From Aphanomyces cochlioides (Eukaryota; Oomycota; Saprolegniomycetes; Saprolegniales; Verrucalvaceae), in contig JAHQRK010000007.1 of assembly GCA_019828595.1 (NCBI GenBank), positions 1,922,001 through 1,986,000 of the forward strand: a stretch of 64,000 nt of DNA, written 5' to 3'. Position 1 is the first letter of the stretch; the number at the start of each line of letters is the position of its first letter. Below the pieces are notes generated by a model. It made no database searches. It saw only the letters and a program-made list of their open reading frames with translations, and was not told where the DNA came from. A program made the translations under genes and the position numbers. Positions 1-9,286 of this stretch are shown here, one piece after another.

Positions 1-994
1 GGGGACGGAACACAGCTGCATGTGGGATATGTTGGATGACTTCGTCAAATAGTGGTAAATTGTCCTGTTGACGGATGCGAAGGCGTCTTGGCTGAGCAGG
101 AAAAGCTGCCCGTTGGCGAGCTCGAAATCCAGCGAGAGGAGCTAGGATATGTGGTTGACGACGACCACGAGCTTGAGCGTCAACTTCAGGCTCAGCATCA
201 GCTGCATCGTCCTCCGCTTCGTCATCCGATCCACCATCAGAGTTTCCATCCTCGCTATCATCAGCAATCCATTCGTCAACACCATCAATGCGCTCAATCA
301 ATCGAACGTTTTCTTGAGGTCCTCGAATCCGGGCTACCATTTCGACAGCTTCCATCTCTTGTGCGACGAGCATTTCACGGTGGCGCAATTCAGCTTCTTC
401 GTTGGGCTCTTCCACCATTTGGTCCATATTAAAACGCAGAAAGTCGGCAAAACTCATGAGCGAGAGGAAGGAGCAGACAATGACAACAACCAAGATAATC
501 CCAGAAAAGACATCATCAAAAATCAAATCGTATTTCTGGACGCGATCGTTGAAATTCACAGTCCCCATTGTGGCAGCACGTAAGAGCCACAAGCGATAGA
601 GCCAGCTCGTACACCATGGCGCAATGACAAGCCATGCAATCGCAACCAGAACACCTCGGATGACGAACGGAACCCACTTTTTGATTGCTACCACGAGGAC
701 TGACCAGACCAATTCCCTCGTTGGTAGAGTTTTGGGACATCCTTCAGCGTATACAGGCTGGAATGCAAACGTGTGTCCACACAACTCGCACACTTCTTTC
801 TTGGATATCGCAAGCCATTCTGTCAAGCAATCGGAATGAACAAATCGTATCGAACCGCTGCATTTGCATGGTGCAAACAAGCGTCGGCCGGGTTCCTACA
901 CAAAGGAATGTCACCAACCAATACATTTGCTTAATTAGCTTACAGCTTCACCGCGACAGACGCGGCATTCTTCATCGTCAGACGAATCCCCCAT
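1..994 (-). CDS. MARCH6/Doa10-like membrane E3 ubiquitin ligase, N-terminal part (runs off window)
   Basis: I read two exons: 994-944 (17 codons from ATG) and 895 to the window edge, joined across a 48-nt GT-AG intron at 896-943. The frame is open to base 1. The protein starts MGDSSDDEECRVCRGEA and continues with a RINGv (C4HC3) finger: CRVC, CKC, H-S-D-C-L, then CELCGHTFAFQPVYAEG. The CELC-HxFxFxPxY ending and the following PxxLPxxEL segment are typical of MARCH6/TEB4/Doa10. Two hydrophobic stretches follow, then a long acidic linker (EDGNSDGGSDDEAEDD). Members of this family are multi-pass ER ligases for degradation of ER and lipid-metabolism proteins. The remaining membrane segments must lie beyond base 1. 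The family call rests on remembered motif spacing, not a search. Confidence 0.85.
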
Positions 995-2040
995 ATAAGA
1001 TGATGCTTGGAACAATCGGCGCTAACCGTGAATTGAAAATTAAATTAATGTACACTCCCATTTATTTTATTTGAGCGAAAACCTGCTCGCCAATTTAGTC
1101 TTTTACAATACAATATGTGCTCTGATGGGGCAATGTTTCTACAAAACATTTTATAAAATTCGTGCTATTTCCATATTCAAGCGCTTTCTTTACGTTCAAA
1201 TCCGGATAAATATCCGGAATCTGGCCCTTTTTTCAAACAAGGTTTGCTTGTGCAGGATTGTGGAGGAATGAAACGACACAATTGTTCCACGGTGCGACAA
1301 AACTTAGGCTTGATAGGCTTCGAAAAGAAGAAAGTCAAGCCATGCCATGCATTTGAACCATTTCAATCTCCCTTGGGCTGTTCTGCCAGGCGCTTCCTCT
1401 TGCTTGAAATGTTATCATATCATGTATTAATATTATTAGACCTTGTAATCAAATTCGTTATAATATTTTGATCTCATTATTGAATGAAAGTGACATAATC
1501 TGAAATTTAATCCAGAATTAATAGTAGCGTGCCATAGATTGCCTGCATAGCGCAGTCCATAGAAGACCCGAAAGGCAATTCAACAAACACAAGACTGAAC
1601 TGGATAACCTTCCACAGCATGACATTCTTACATGACGAATGCCATTGTGCCATTCATTTTAGCAGTCCTGTGAATGACCTCACCACTACACATATTCATG
1701 TTATACTGTGACTTACAGTGGTCGACATCAAAGAGAGACCCAACTTTCATAATTTCCACTAATCAAAACGTGTTTCTCCGCGAAAATGATGTAGATGTGC
1801 GCATTTTCTGGATCTTCCCAGAAACAGTATCAAAAGCTTGTGAAAATGAGTATTCTGTCAAAATTGAGACAAAAACAACCAGAATGATGGGCAATTTGCA
1901 CTATACTAAAACATATCCTGTTAAATTCTATGTAATTGTTCTTATCAATTTTCAGGTTGGTCGTGTGACATCAAAATTTTAACCTCTAGACAACTTATAC
2001 TCACAAACGACTTTGGATCCATTCATTCTCTCATTTGCCA
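995..2040. other. Intergenic, AT-rich, no convincing gene
   Basis: About 1 kb between the divergent MARCH6-like gene and the broken mariner relic. The open frames here (the longest at 1674-1982) have AT-driven composition and no recognisable domain. One pair of TCCGGAT/ATCCGGA motifs sits near 1201-1220, a word that recurs in several intergenic stretches of the window. Confidence 0.5.
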
Positions 2041-3579
2041 TGAACAAGGAAGATTTCAAGTGCTACCGCGAGATCACGAGCTTCGTGAAAGCAAGCCGAC
2101 CTGCGGCCTTGACAAGAGAGGAGCGGCTGGACATACTTCGTCTCTTTGCGCACTACCGGTGTGTCCTTTTCGTATCAAACCTCCTAACTCTTCATGAATA
2201 GCAACAACAATGTATCCGGGGCCACAGAGAAGATGTCGAAAGCCCTCGGCCGCAGCGAAACGACTGTCAAGGAAGTTTGGCGGACGTACAAGTCTCTCGG
2301 CCCCGTTGTGGTCTCTCCTCCACCTGGAAACACATCGAACCACAAGACAGTGTTTCCTCACACGAAACTCGTGACGAATTTGGTTCAAGAATTTGTTCGA
2401 ACAAAGCGCCTCAGACGAGAACGTGTAGTCGCCAAAGATGTTGTAGCATTGTTGAACGAGAAGGGTAACACATTGATTAATATATTTATTATAACATATC
2501 TAACTTTTGTTAAGGACTATTGAACGTCAACATGTCTGACAAGAAGTCGTTTGCAGCTGCATTGAGAGCAGTTCAACGTTTTCTACTCAAGATGGGATAC
2601 AAACGAGGTAGAAAAAAAGGCGCGAATACGTTTCGAATGTCAAATTCCAACATACTCGCACGAGACATGTATGTTCAAACCATGAGTGAGTGGATCAATG
2701 ATCCTGCTGGACGTAAGCCAGTTGTTTTCCTTGATGAATCCTACATTCATCAACATTATTCTCGTCATGAAGATTCTTTGTATGATCCTAACGATGAACA
2801 AGATCTCCAAGTCAAAGAAAAGCATAAGGGGCGACGTTTTTGCTTTATTTCTGGAATAATTGACGGCGGTGAAGACAAGTCGCAACTGCTGTGCATCGAC
2901 AAATTTGTGGGAGGTAAAAATCAAAAACAAACTAAAGACTATCATGGAATGTTTACACATTCCTATTTCGTTGACTGGTTTAGAAAGCTCCTGATGACCT
3001 TGATGTCCTCAACGTTGGTGAAGCATGCATTGTTCTCGACAACGCCAAGTATCACAAAGGCAAACCCCAAGATACACCCAAGAAAAGCGACAAGAAAGAC
3101 GTGCTGTTGGCAGCATCACGTCGCTTCGGTTTGCCTTCGTCGCCTACAATGCCAAAGTCAATCCTGTGGAACAATCTTGACAAGTACATTGCCGACAACA
3201 TTGATATCAAAATCGTCAAAATGGCGCGCGATCGCGGCCACCGTGTTCTCTACACCCCGCCATACCATTCCAACCTACACCGGACGAATTAGTGTGGGCT
3301 GTCATCAAGGGCGAAGTCGGTCGACAGTACAACACGGAGACTACCTTTCAAGATGTTGAATCTCGCCTCGAGCAAGCCTTTCGAAACATCACGCCAAAGA
3401 CCATACACGGCTGTATCTGTGCTGCTGAAAGCGAATTGATGAAACTGCAAGAGCATCTTCGTGCCATAGAAGCCATTGAAGATGAAAGTGACAGTGGAGA
3501 AAGCGACGACGGAGACTCCTGTGCACACGAGAGCAATGCTGATACTGATTTGGAACATGATATAACCTCTCAGATATAA
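2041..3579 (+). pseudogene. Tc1/mariner-type (DDE) transposase relic
   Basis: Reading starts at ATG 2041 (MNKEDFKCYREITSF). It continues across two apparent short introns (about 2159-2201 and 2465-2513) through a helix-turn-helix-like N-terminus. The DDE core carries VFLDESYIH (first Asp), VLDNAKYHKGK (second Asp) and YTPPYHSNL..PDELVWAVIKGEVGRQY (terminal Glu). The reading frame changes near 2985 and again near 3280, so at least two frameshifts separate the catalytic blocks and the copy should be inactive. The C-terminus is acidic. I did not find clean terminal inverted repeats or TA duplications. The introns could instead be indels. Confidence 0.7.
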
Positions 3580-3702
3580 TATATCAGTGACTGTGTGTTC
3601 AATTCTTTGTCCTCAAACATCCGGACGAAACCTCTATATTGTCATTGCTTATCCGGCAGGGTTTCTGAATGCTGTCGACCACTGTTAATATGTAAATCTA
3701 TT

Positions 3703-5043
3703 CTAAAATATCTCATCAATACATTTAGCAAGGGGACTAATATATACTCTGTATCTGTTGGTTGGAGTTGGTAGGAAGAATATCCGGTTAAAATTCCCGT
3801 CACAAACAGCTGTCATTGCTTGTGACAGCTGTTTGTGACGGGCACTCAACATCATATCACCATCCGACCCTCCACCCCATACAGCAAACAAATATGCTGT
3901 TTTTCGGCAAGTATGAGTTCCAAACGGTCCATCTCTATCAATTAATTTGTGGCAAACACTTTAAAATCTTGAATGAAATGTTTCTGAATTAAAATGGTCG
4001 ACAGCATCAATGTTTGTTTCTGTGTCTGTCGAAATCCTTGGATGAGGAAAAATGTACCCATCACCCACAATTTGAAATTGTTCAATGAGCACAAGCAGAT
4101 GGCGAATAGGACAAAGTTGTGGAAGGATGTCGTCAGCCCTTTGTATCAATGTAACAGGATTCACATCACATTTTCCCTGGATTTTAATTGCCAAAGCTTC
4201 TACAGAGCCACAATCACTGATAATTGTCAAATCTCCAGAAAAATCAGAAAGTTGAATTCGAACCACCTCGTCACTACGTAAAAACAACTTGACAGCAAGA
4301 AGCACCATTACAAACAGCTGATAACCCTTTAAAGAATTTGTAGATAACAAATGATTTCGAATAGACATCAATTCCCAGGGAGTAATTGCAGAATCACCAT
4401 GAGCGACATAATCTGAGCCAAGACGTAGACTTTCTTTCATAGTGTTTTCAATCAATTCAAATATCTTTGGGTTGCCCATTCTCCACAACATGGGCTGACC
4501 ACGATGGAATTGACACCCTTTGTAATTGGTCTTGGCATCTAGGCTAGTACACATATCACATTTATCTTTGAATGCACCTCTTTGATTTCGAGCAGCATGA
4601 ATTACTGATACAGCTGACAGCATCTGATCTACATTCCGCGGATCATTCCAACCACCTTGACAATAGAGTGGTTCACCCAAAACATCCAAAATTTGCACAT
4701 TTTCACCTACATGACACAATCTGGCTCCTTTGGGCTGGCGTTTAAAATGAATAAAATCGGCAATGACTGAGGGGTCCATGGAAGGGCAAAATGGGTGAGG
4801 AGGCTTGTCCAAAAGCATAAGTAAGCTATCATAATTGCCTGTTATGGTACAAAAGAACTTTAAACCACGGAGATGCTTTTTGTAAGCTTGTTTTGAGTTT
4901 TGTTTCAATGAACGACTACCCGTGAGTGATTGGGTGGTGGTCGACTGAGTCAATTTGAGTTTCTGCAGTAAAGCCGACACGGCGTCGTCTGCCAACCTTT
5001 GTACTTCGTCACTTATAGCATATATATCCGAGGACAACGGCAT
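3703..5043 (-). pseudogene. Crypton-like tyrosine recombinase with one in-frame stop
   Basis: A 360-codon frame opens at ATG 5043 and ends at TAA 3961-3963. The same frame then continues another 86 codons to 3703. The first part has the core-binding-like region and the box-A arginine (KLFLRSDEVVRIQLSDF). Beyond the stop comes GPFGTHTCRKTAYLFAVWGG, which carries the HxxR box of tyrosine recombinases. A single nonsense mutation therefore separates two essential blocks. I cannot identify the nucleophilic Tyr after ARHKQLSQ, where a perfect 20-bp palindrome interrupts the sequence. Cryptons are DNA transposons that encode only a tyrosine recombinase and are known from oomycetes; the assignment is from motifs. 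Confidence 0.7.
3796..3842. repeat. Perfect 20-bp inverted repeat with 7-nt spacer
   Basis: Arms 3796-3815 and 3823-3842 are exact reverse complements (CCCGTCACAAACAGCTGTCA and its complement), separated by TTGCTTG. The hairpin lies inside the decayed recombinase frame and could be a small insertion or a palindrome created during repair. Confidence 0.9.
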
Positions 5044-5243
5044 TGTGGGGCAAACAACACAGGGAGACGACGACGAATTGGATTTTCATGGAAGATTCAA
5101 GTGTCGCGTCCGTCTAATCTCTTAATATCCGTATATCCGGATGCGAGTGGTATTTTCCGGATGGTGGAGCAATGGTATAAGAGTGGTATGAGTTGGGTAG
5201 GAGATTCTTATTGGTTGTTATTGAAACAATTTACCGGAATACA

Positions 5244-6697
5244 TACTACACCTTTTCTCAATCAATTTGAACCAATATTCCAATCAATATGAAATATAAA
5301 ACAGCTCATTTTCTATTTTAAAATAATAGACGTTTTATAAAAGGTGGATTTCCAATCAAAATGAAATTTTCTCCATTCAAATTGAAACACTTATCATTTC
5401 CCGTACTGCATGTCTTCAAAGCGCAATGCCTTCTCCAAGTTTTGCTGACAGAAGAGAGCTTCACGAACCACAAGCGACTGAGTGATGGATCGGAGTGAAG
5501 CTTGAGCAGCTTCCTCGAGTAAAGACATTCTTGCCTCAAGAAAGGTATGGTAATCTCGTCGGTCAAACATATCATTCGTGCGTAGAGCAAGAAAACGCTT
5601 GATGTGCGACTTGAGGACACTGAAGCAGCTTTCAATGGGGTTCAGCATGGGGGAATACGGCGCAAGACGAAGAAGCACCAAGTCATCATACGGATACACG
5701 CGCTCTTCAGTTTGCGAGTGAGCAGGTGCGTTATCCAAGACAATCACGACTTTCTTACCCTCAAAATCAGCTTGCCATGATTGTGAACTCTTGACAGCAT
5801 GATAAACTTCTTCCACAAAAGAAGCATTCTTGTCCATCTTGATACTTCCGCGCTCGACACGAACACAAACCAAACTATCCACAGACGAGACAGCGCATTG
5901 GAGTTGAAGGTTTGGACCATGGGATGGAGGCAGCACAGCCGTTGCTCGCTCGCCTTTCTTTGAACGCCCTTGGCTTCGCTTGCAGTACAGATTGTAATTT
6001 GTTTCATCATAGTAAACAATGTAGTCGTTCGATTGTTGGTGCATTATGAGTTGGCGCGCAAAAGCTTGTCTTTTCGTCTTGTTTTGTTGGTTGTTGCACG
6101 TTGAAGGCCCCACTCGAACTTGTTTGACAGTGTAGAGCATGCCAATTAAATGCCGACTGATTGTTTGGATTGAAACATCGGTGCCAGGAAAATCAAGCGC
6201 GATAAAGTGCTTCATTTGGCCTAATGTATACAGACAATTATCATTAAGATAAGTTTCAAGCGCGTCGCGGATTTCATCTGTCATTTTCGTCCGCCCAGGG
6301 CGTGCTCCACCTCTGGGTAAAGCTTTCACTCGATTGGAGGTCACGACACGCCACGCCGTGCTCTTGGAAACACCATTGTGTTTAGCAATAACTTTCCAGT
6401 CAGGATTTCCTTGCAAGTATGCATCGAGAACTCGCTGCTTTTCGTCCTCAGTTGGACGCTTCGAACTGCCTTGTCGCTGCATGAGTGAAATTCGAAAGTG
6501 GGGACTGGCCCCGGATGGATGGGACTCTGGCGCCAAGGTTTCGCGCCCGGATTTGGTTCCATTGTTTCAATTTGATTGGACAATATTTCACTTTAATTGG
6601 AATATTTGATCCTTCCAGAACTCGTGAAATTCTATATTTTTATCAATCTCACTTCGATTGGAAATTTGATTCAAATTGATTGGGAAAAGGTGTAGTA
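5244..6697. mobile_element. Near-intact Tc1/mariner-like element with TIRs and TA target duplication
   Basis: The left end (after TA 5244-5245) begins CTACACCTTTTCTCAATCAA. The complement of the right end (before TA 6696-6697) begins CTACACCTTTTCCCAATCAA. The match extends imperfectly for roughly 140 bp inward on each side (about 5246-5390 and 6556-6695). The TIRs contain repeated CCAATCAAA/TTTGATTGG words. The element is about 1.45 kb and encloses one uninterrupted transposase on the - strand. Intact ends, TA flanks and an open transposase suggest a relatively young, possibly autonomous copy. Confidence 0.88.
5394..6482 (-). CDS. Tc1/mariner/IS630-superfamily transposase
   Basis: The first ATG in frame is at 6482 (MQRQGSSKRPTEDEKQRV), giving about 362 aa; the open frame extends upstream but only from a non-ATG codon. 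The N-terminus has a helix-turn-helix (VIAKHNGVSKSTAWRVV) and a GGARPGRTKMT linker. The catalytic domain shows IVYYDETNYNLY (first Asp), VVIVLDNAPAHS (second Asp) and LAPYSPMLNPIESCFSVLK (Glu). I count 33 residues between the second Asp and the Glu. All three catalytic residues are present with no stops or frameshifts, and there is no intron. It cuts and pastes its own element at TA sites. Confidence 0.9.
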   Translation of the reverse strand: MQRQGSSKRPTEDEKQRVLDAYLQGNPDWKVIAKHNGVSKSTAWRVVTSNRVKALPRGGARPGRTKMTDEIRDALETYLNDNCLYTLGQMKHFIALDFPGTDVSIQTISRHLIGMLYTVKQVRVGPSTCNNQQNKTKRQAFARQLIMHQQSNDYIVYYDETNYNLYCKRSQGRSKKGERATAVLPPSHGPNLQLQCAVSSVDSLVCVRVERGSIKMDKNASFVEEVYHAVKSSQSWQADFEGKKVVIVLDNAPAHSQTEERVYPYDDLVLLRLAPYSPMLNPIESCFSVLKSHIKRFLALRTNDMFDRRDYHTFLEARMSLLEEAAQASLRSITQSLVVREALFCQQNLEKALRFEDMQYGK

Positions 6698-7099
6698 TTG
6701 TTGATTTGATACGAATTTCCAGGCCCCGTTCAATCGAATCACGCCGGCGAATCGATTCACCAATCGACGCCATTGGCTAATAAATATTTTGGGCGATTGT
6801 GATTGGCTGAATAAATTTAAGAGAAAGTACTGTGAAAGTACTTTTCTAATTTTCATTCATCCAATATATTGGCGCGATTGGAGATTGATACAAAAAATCA
6901 ATCCAAATTGGGAAATTTCTAGCGAATGCACAATATATTCGTCAATAATTTTATCATGAATAATATATTTCGAGCGATATAATATTTCGAGCGAAGTTGT
7001 GTTTTTAACATTCGAAGCCACATTTTGTTTCCGAAGAGACATCTCAGAAGCGCGCGCCCACTTCGTCCTCTTCCGCAGTCAGTCGTTAAAATAGCGGCC
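6698..7099 (+). promoter_or_regulatory. AT-rich upstream region of the TPPP-like gene with CCAAT-type boxes
   Basis: Two ATTGGCT boxes (6772-6778 and 6802-6808) lie about 300 bp upstream of the TPPP start, with a further ATTGGCG near 6868. ATTGGCT/AGCCAAT boxes also occur close upstream of eS26, the PDZ/FYVE gene and the right ankyrin gene, so this is a plausible recurrent CCAAT-type promoter element. The segment also shares words (ATCGATT-CGCCGGCG-TGATTCGATTG) with 59.6 and 60.2 kb, so part may be a dispersed repeat. Confidence 0.4.
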
Positions 7100-7987
7100 A
7101 TGCAGAAGGATGTCTATTCACGCCTTTACGATCGCGGAACGTTTTCCGCGACACGAAAGTATACGAGTGATAAACCCAAGCGTTCGAGATCGACGAGAAC
7201 GTGTCCCCTTCCAGATGTAATCAACTTCGTTGGAAACTATCGCGTCTCACTCGTTCTGTGTAGTCGCCTCTCGGAAGCAATCCACAGGTCTCACTCGAAG
7301 GCGATCTGAATGACCCGCATACGCTGTTACGAGCAGTTTTTCAATTCTACTGCCGATTTGGAAGGACTGGTGCGCACGGCACATCGGAAACAACCATGGG
7401 TATATGACAAAGCACATTTCCCAACGTCATATGGGTGTAGACAATGCCAACTTTGCCAAGTTTTGCCGAGAATGCCCTCAACTTGTCGGCGACAACTTTT
7501 CTCCTGTCGATATTGATCTCACGTTCGTCAAAGTCAAGGCAAAGGGCGAAAGGCGGATATCGTACGTTATGTTCTTGGAAGCCCTCGGTATCATTGCCAT
7601 GAAAAAGTATCCCGACAAGGTATGCTTGTGTATCCCGTACCTGCGTTGTTCTACCTGAAATGATATAGTCACTCGCCGTGGCCTTGCCTTTGTTGCTTGA
7701 ATTGAATGTCTCCACCTTGAGTTGCTTGGAAACAGCATTATCACCAGTAATTACATAATCTGTGGCTCCCAATGACGCGAATCGTGTAGGGAAGAACTTC
7801 TTGGCGACGAAAATCTCCGCTTACAGATGGGCATCCAACCAAGTAAGGATTTGGAATGATATTTCTCATTTACTGTACTTGGCCCAGGGCGACCAAGCTC
7901 GAACGTGAAGATGCCTTGCCAGGTAATCAGCAGATCGAGCTAGCTGTCCACCCTCCACCTGTGCCTGTCGTAACCCAAATGACATAA
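7100..7987 (+). CDS. TPPP/p25-alpha family tubulin-associated protein
   Basis: Hand-spliced model: 7100-7216, 7264-7399, 7441-7619, 7669-7746, 7790-7842, 7888-7987, all GT-AG and phase-consistent, about 220 aa. Exon 1 encodes MQKDVYSRLYDRGTFSATRK, similar to the RLTDxxxYTGxHK motif of TPPP proteins. Exons 2-3 encode LLRAVFQFYCRFG, then NFAKFCRECPQLVGDNFSPV, then DIDLTFVKVKAKGERRISYV and FLEALGIIAMKKYPDK, the p25-alpha core. This family binds tubulin and is widespread in flagellated eukaryotes. Exons 1-3 are firm. Exons 4-6 are weaker, because the peptide there is not conserved in my memory, and the 3' splicing could differ. Confidence 0.75.
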
Positions 7988-9286
7988 ACCATCTATTCGC
8001 GAGGAAGCATTAGCTCTTGTCAATCTCTTTTCTCTAAAGAACAGCGTCCCCATTCAGTTTGATGCATCTTGCCACCAACCTCATTACATGCAAGTGTACA
8101 TTACCTGTACAATGTGGGTGATTTCTACCGTATTAAGCCACCACATGGCCACATGCAATGTCTCTCCTCTTCGATATCCATGCAGATCATCGACCAACAC
8201 CAACTCGAATGCGTTCACCGCATCTCCATCGTCCATCTCGATGCTCGTCTTGGTCGACGACACCCAGTGCAACTTGATTTGTGTCACAAACTTTATTGGT
8301 CTTTTATAATCCAATCATAATCAATTTTATAAAGTTTTGAACCAATCAAATCTCTCCAATGAAACGTCAATTACCATAATTCAGTCGTTCACTGCATTTT
8401 GATCGCTTTCATAGACCACTGTAACCTTACAAGAAGTTAGACAGACCCTTGATACGAACATGTTGATCAACTGCAAAGTAATTACTTGAGCTGCCAATTG
8501 CTCTTCAATCGGGAACAGACTTCAGAGTCAAGTCTATGGAATAACGGCCAAGTAAATGGTGGTCAATCAAGATGATTGTGGTTTGGACGTAATTCCACGT
8601 TCGTTTTGATGCCCGGTAGAATGAAATCAGTTGAATTTGTATTGCTTGAGCTGCATTGCTGTATTTGAAAAGCTCATAGTAGCTAACGAGGAGGCTGGCT
8701 AATCGTACATTGAATGGATCAATCAAGCCACTGGGATGTATTTCCACTATACAAGGTCCAATGTTTCCTGAACAAAACCATAAACGGAACGGTGTCTTCC
8801 TCGAAACCGTTTTGATCCCAATCAGGGATGAGATATCCGAGATCTTTGAAACTATCTCGAGTGTGGTAGTTCTCTACTTGGCGCTTCATTTATTCCAATT
8901 TGCTTCAAACATGGTGATTAAAAGGCCCAACATGAAATTCCCATCTCGACCTCAATAAGCTCGAGATGTGTCCTTAATGAAATTGATATGTCAAAGCAGA
9001 AAGTGCATGGCTTGTGTGGACTTTCTACGAAATATATTATTATAAATCAACAGGATTCTTTCCATATTCTTCTATCTAGCCTAGTGTGAGGGGAAGCACA
9101 CACAGCTCTACTCGCTTGGCTCGCTGACGCCTTCCTATGTCCATGTATTGTGTAGCTCCAGGAATTGCAGCGGTAGAACAGTGAAGAATGGAAAAATCCA
9201 TGATACGTCGCATTTGATTGGGCATTGAGATGGCCCAATCATTGCTGATAACAAGTTGGATTCTGCAAGTCAGCCTTTGACGCGCG
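7988..9286 (-). other. Gene-poor gap with an unidentified coding-like relic on the - strand
   Basis: No gene I recognise. On the - strand there is an open stretch from about 8880 to 8505 (KTPFRLWFCSGNIGPCIVEI, then PFNVRLASLLVSYYELFKYS, ending in a stop). A second stretch at 8314-8084 contains SIEMDDGDAVNAFELVLVDD. Both look more protein-like than the opposite-strand frames but lack an obvious start and do not join cleanly. They could be remnants of a mobile element, an integrated virus-like sequence or a dead gene. Confidence 0.3.

Noticed and set aside
52..740. Several + strand frames (126 and 144 codons) and a - strand frame at 516-740
   Set aside because: They overlap the MARCH6-like coding frame on the - strand, which has clear domain homology; these are out-of-frame shadows.
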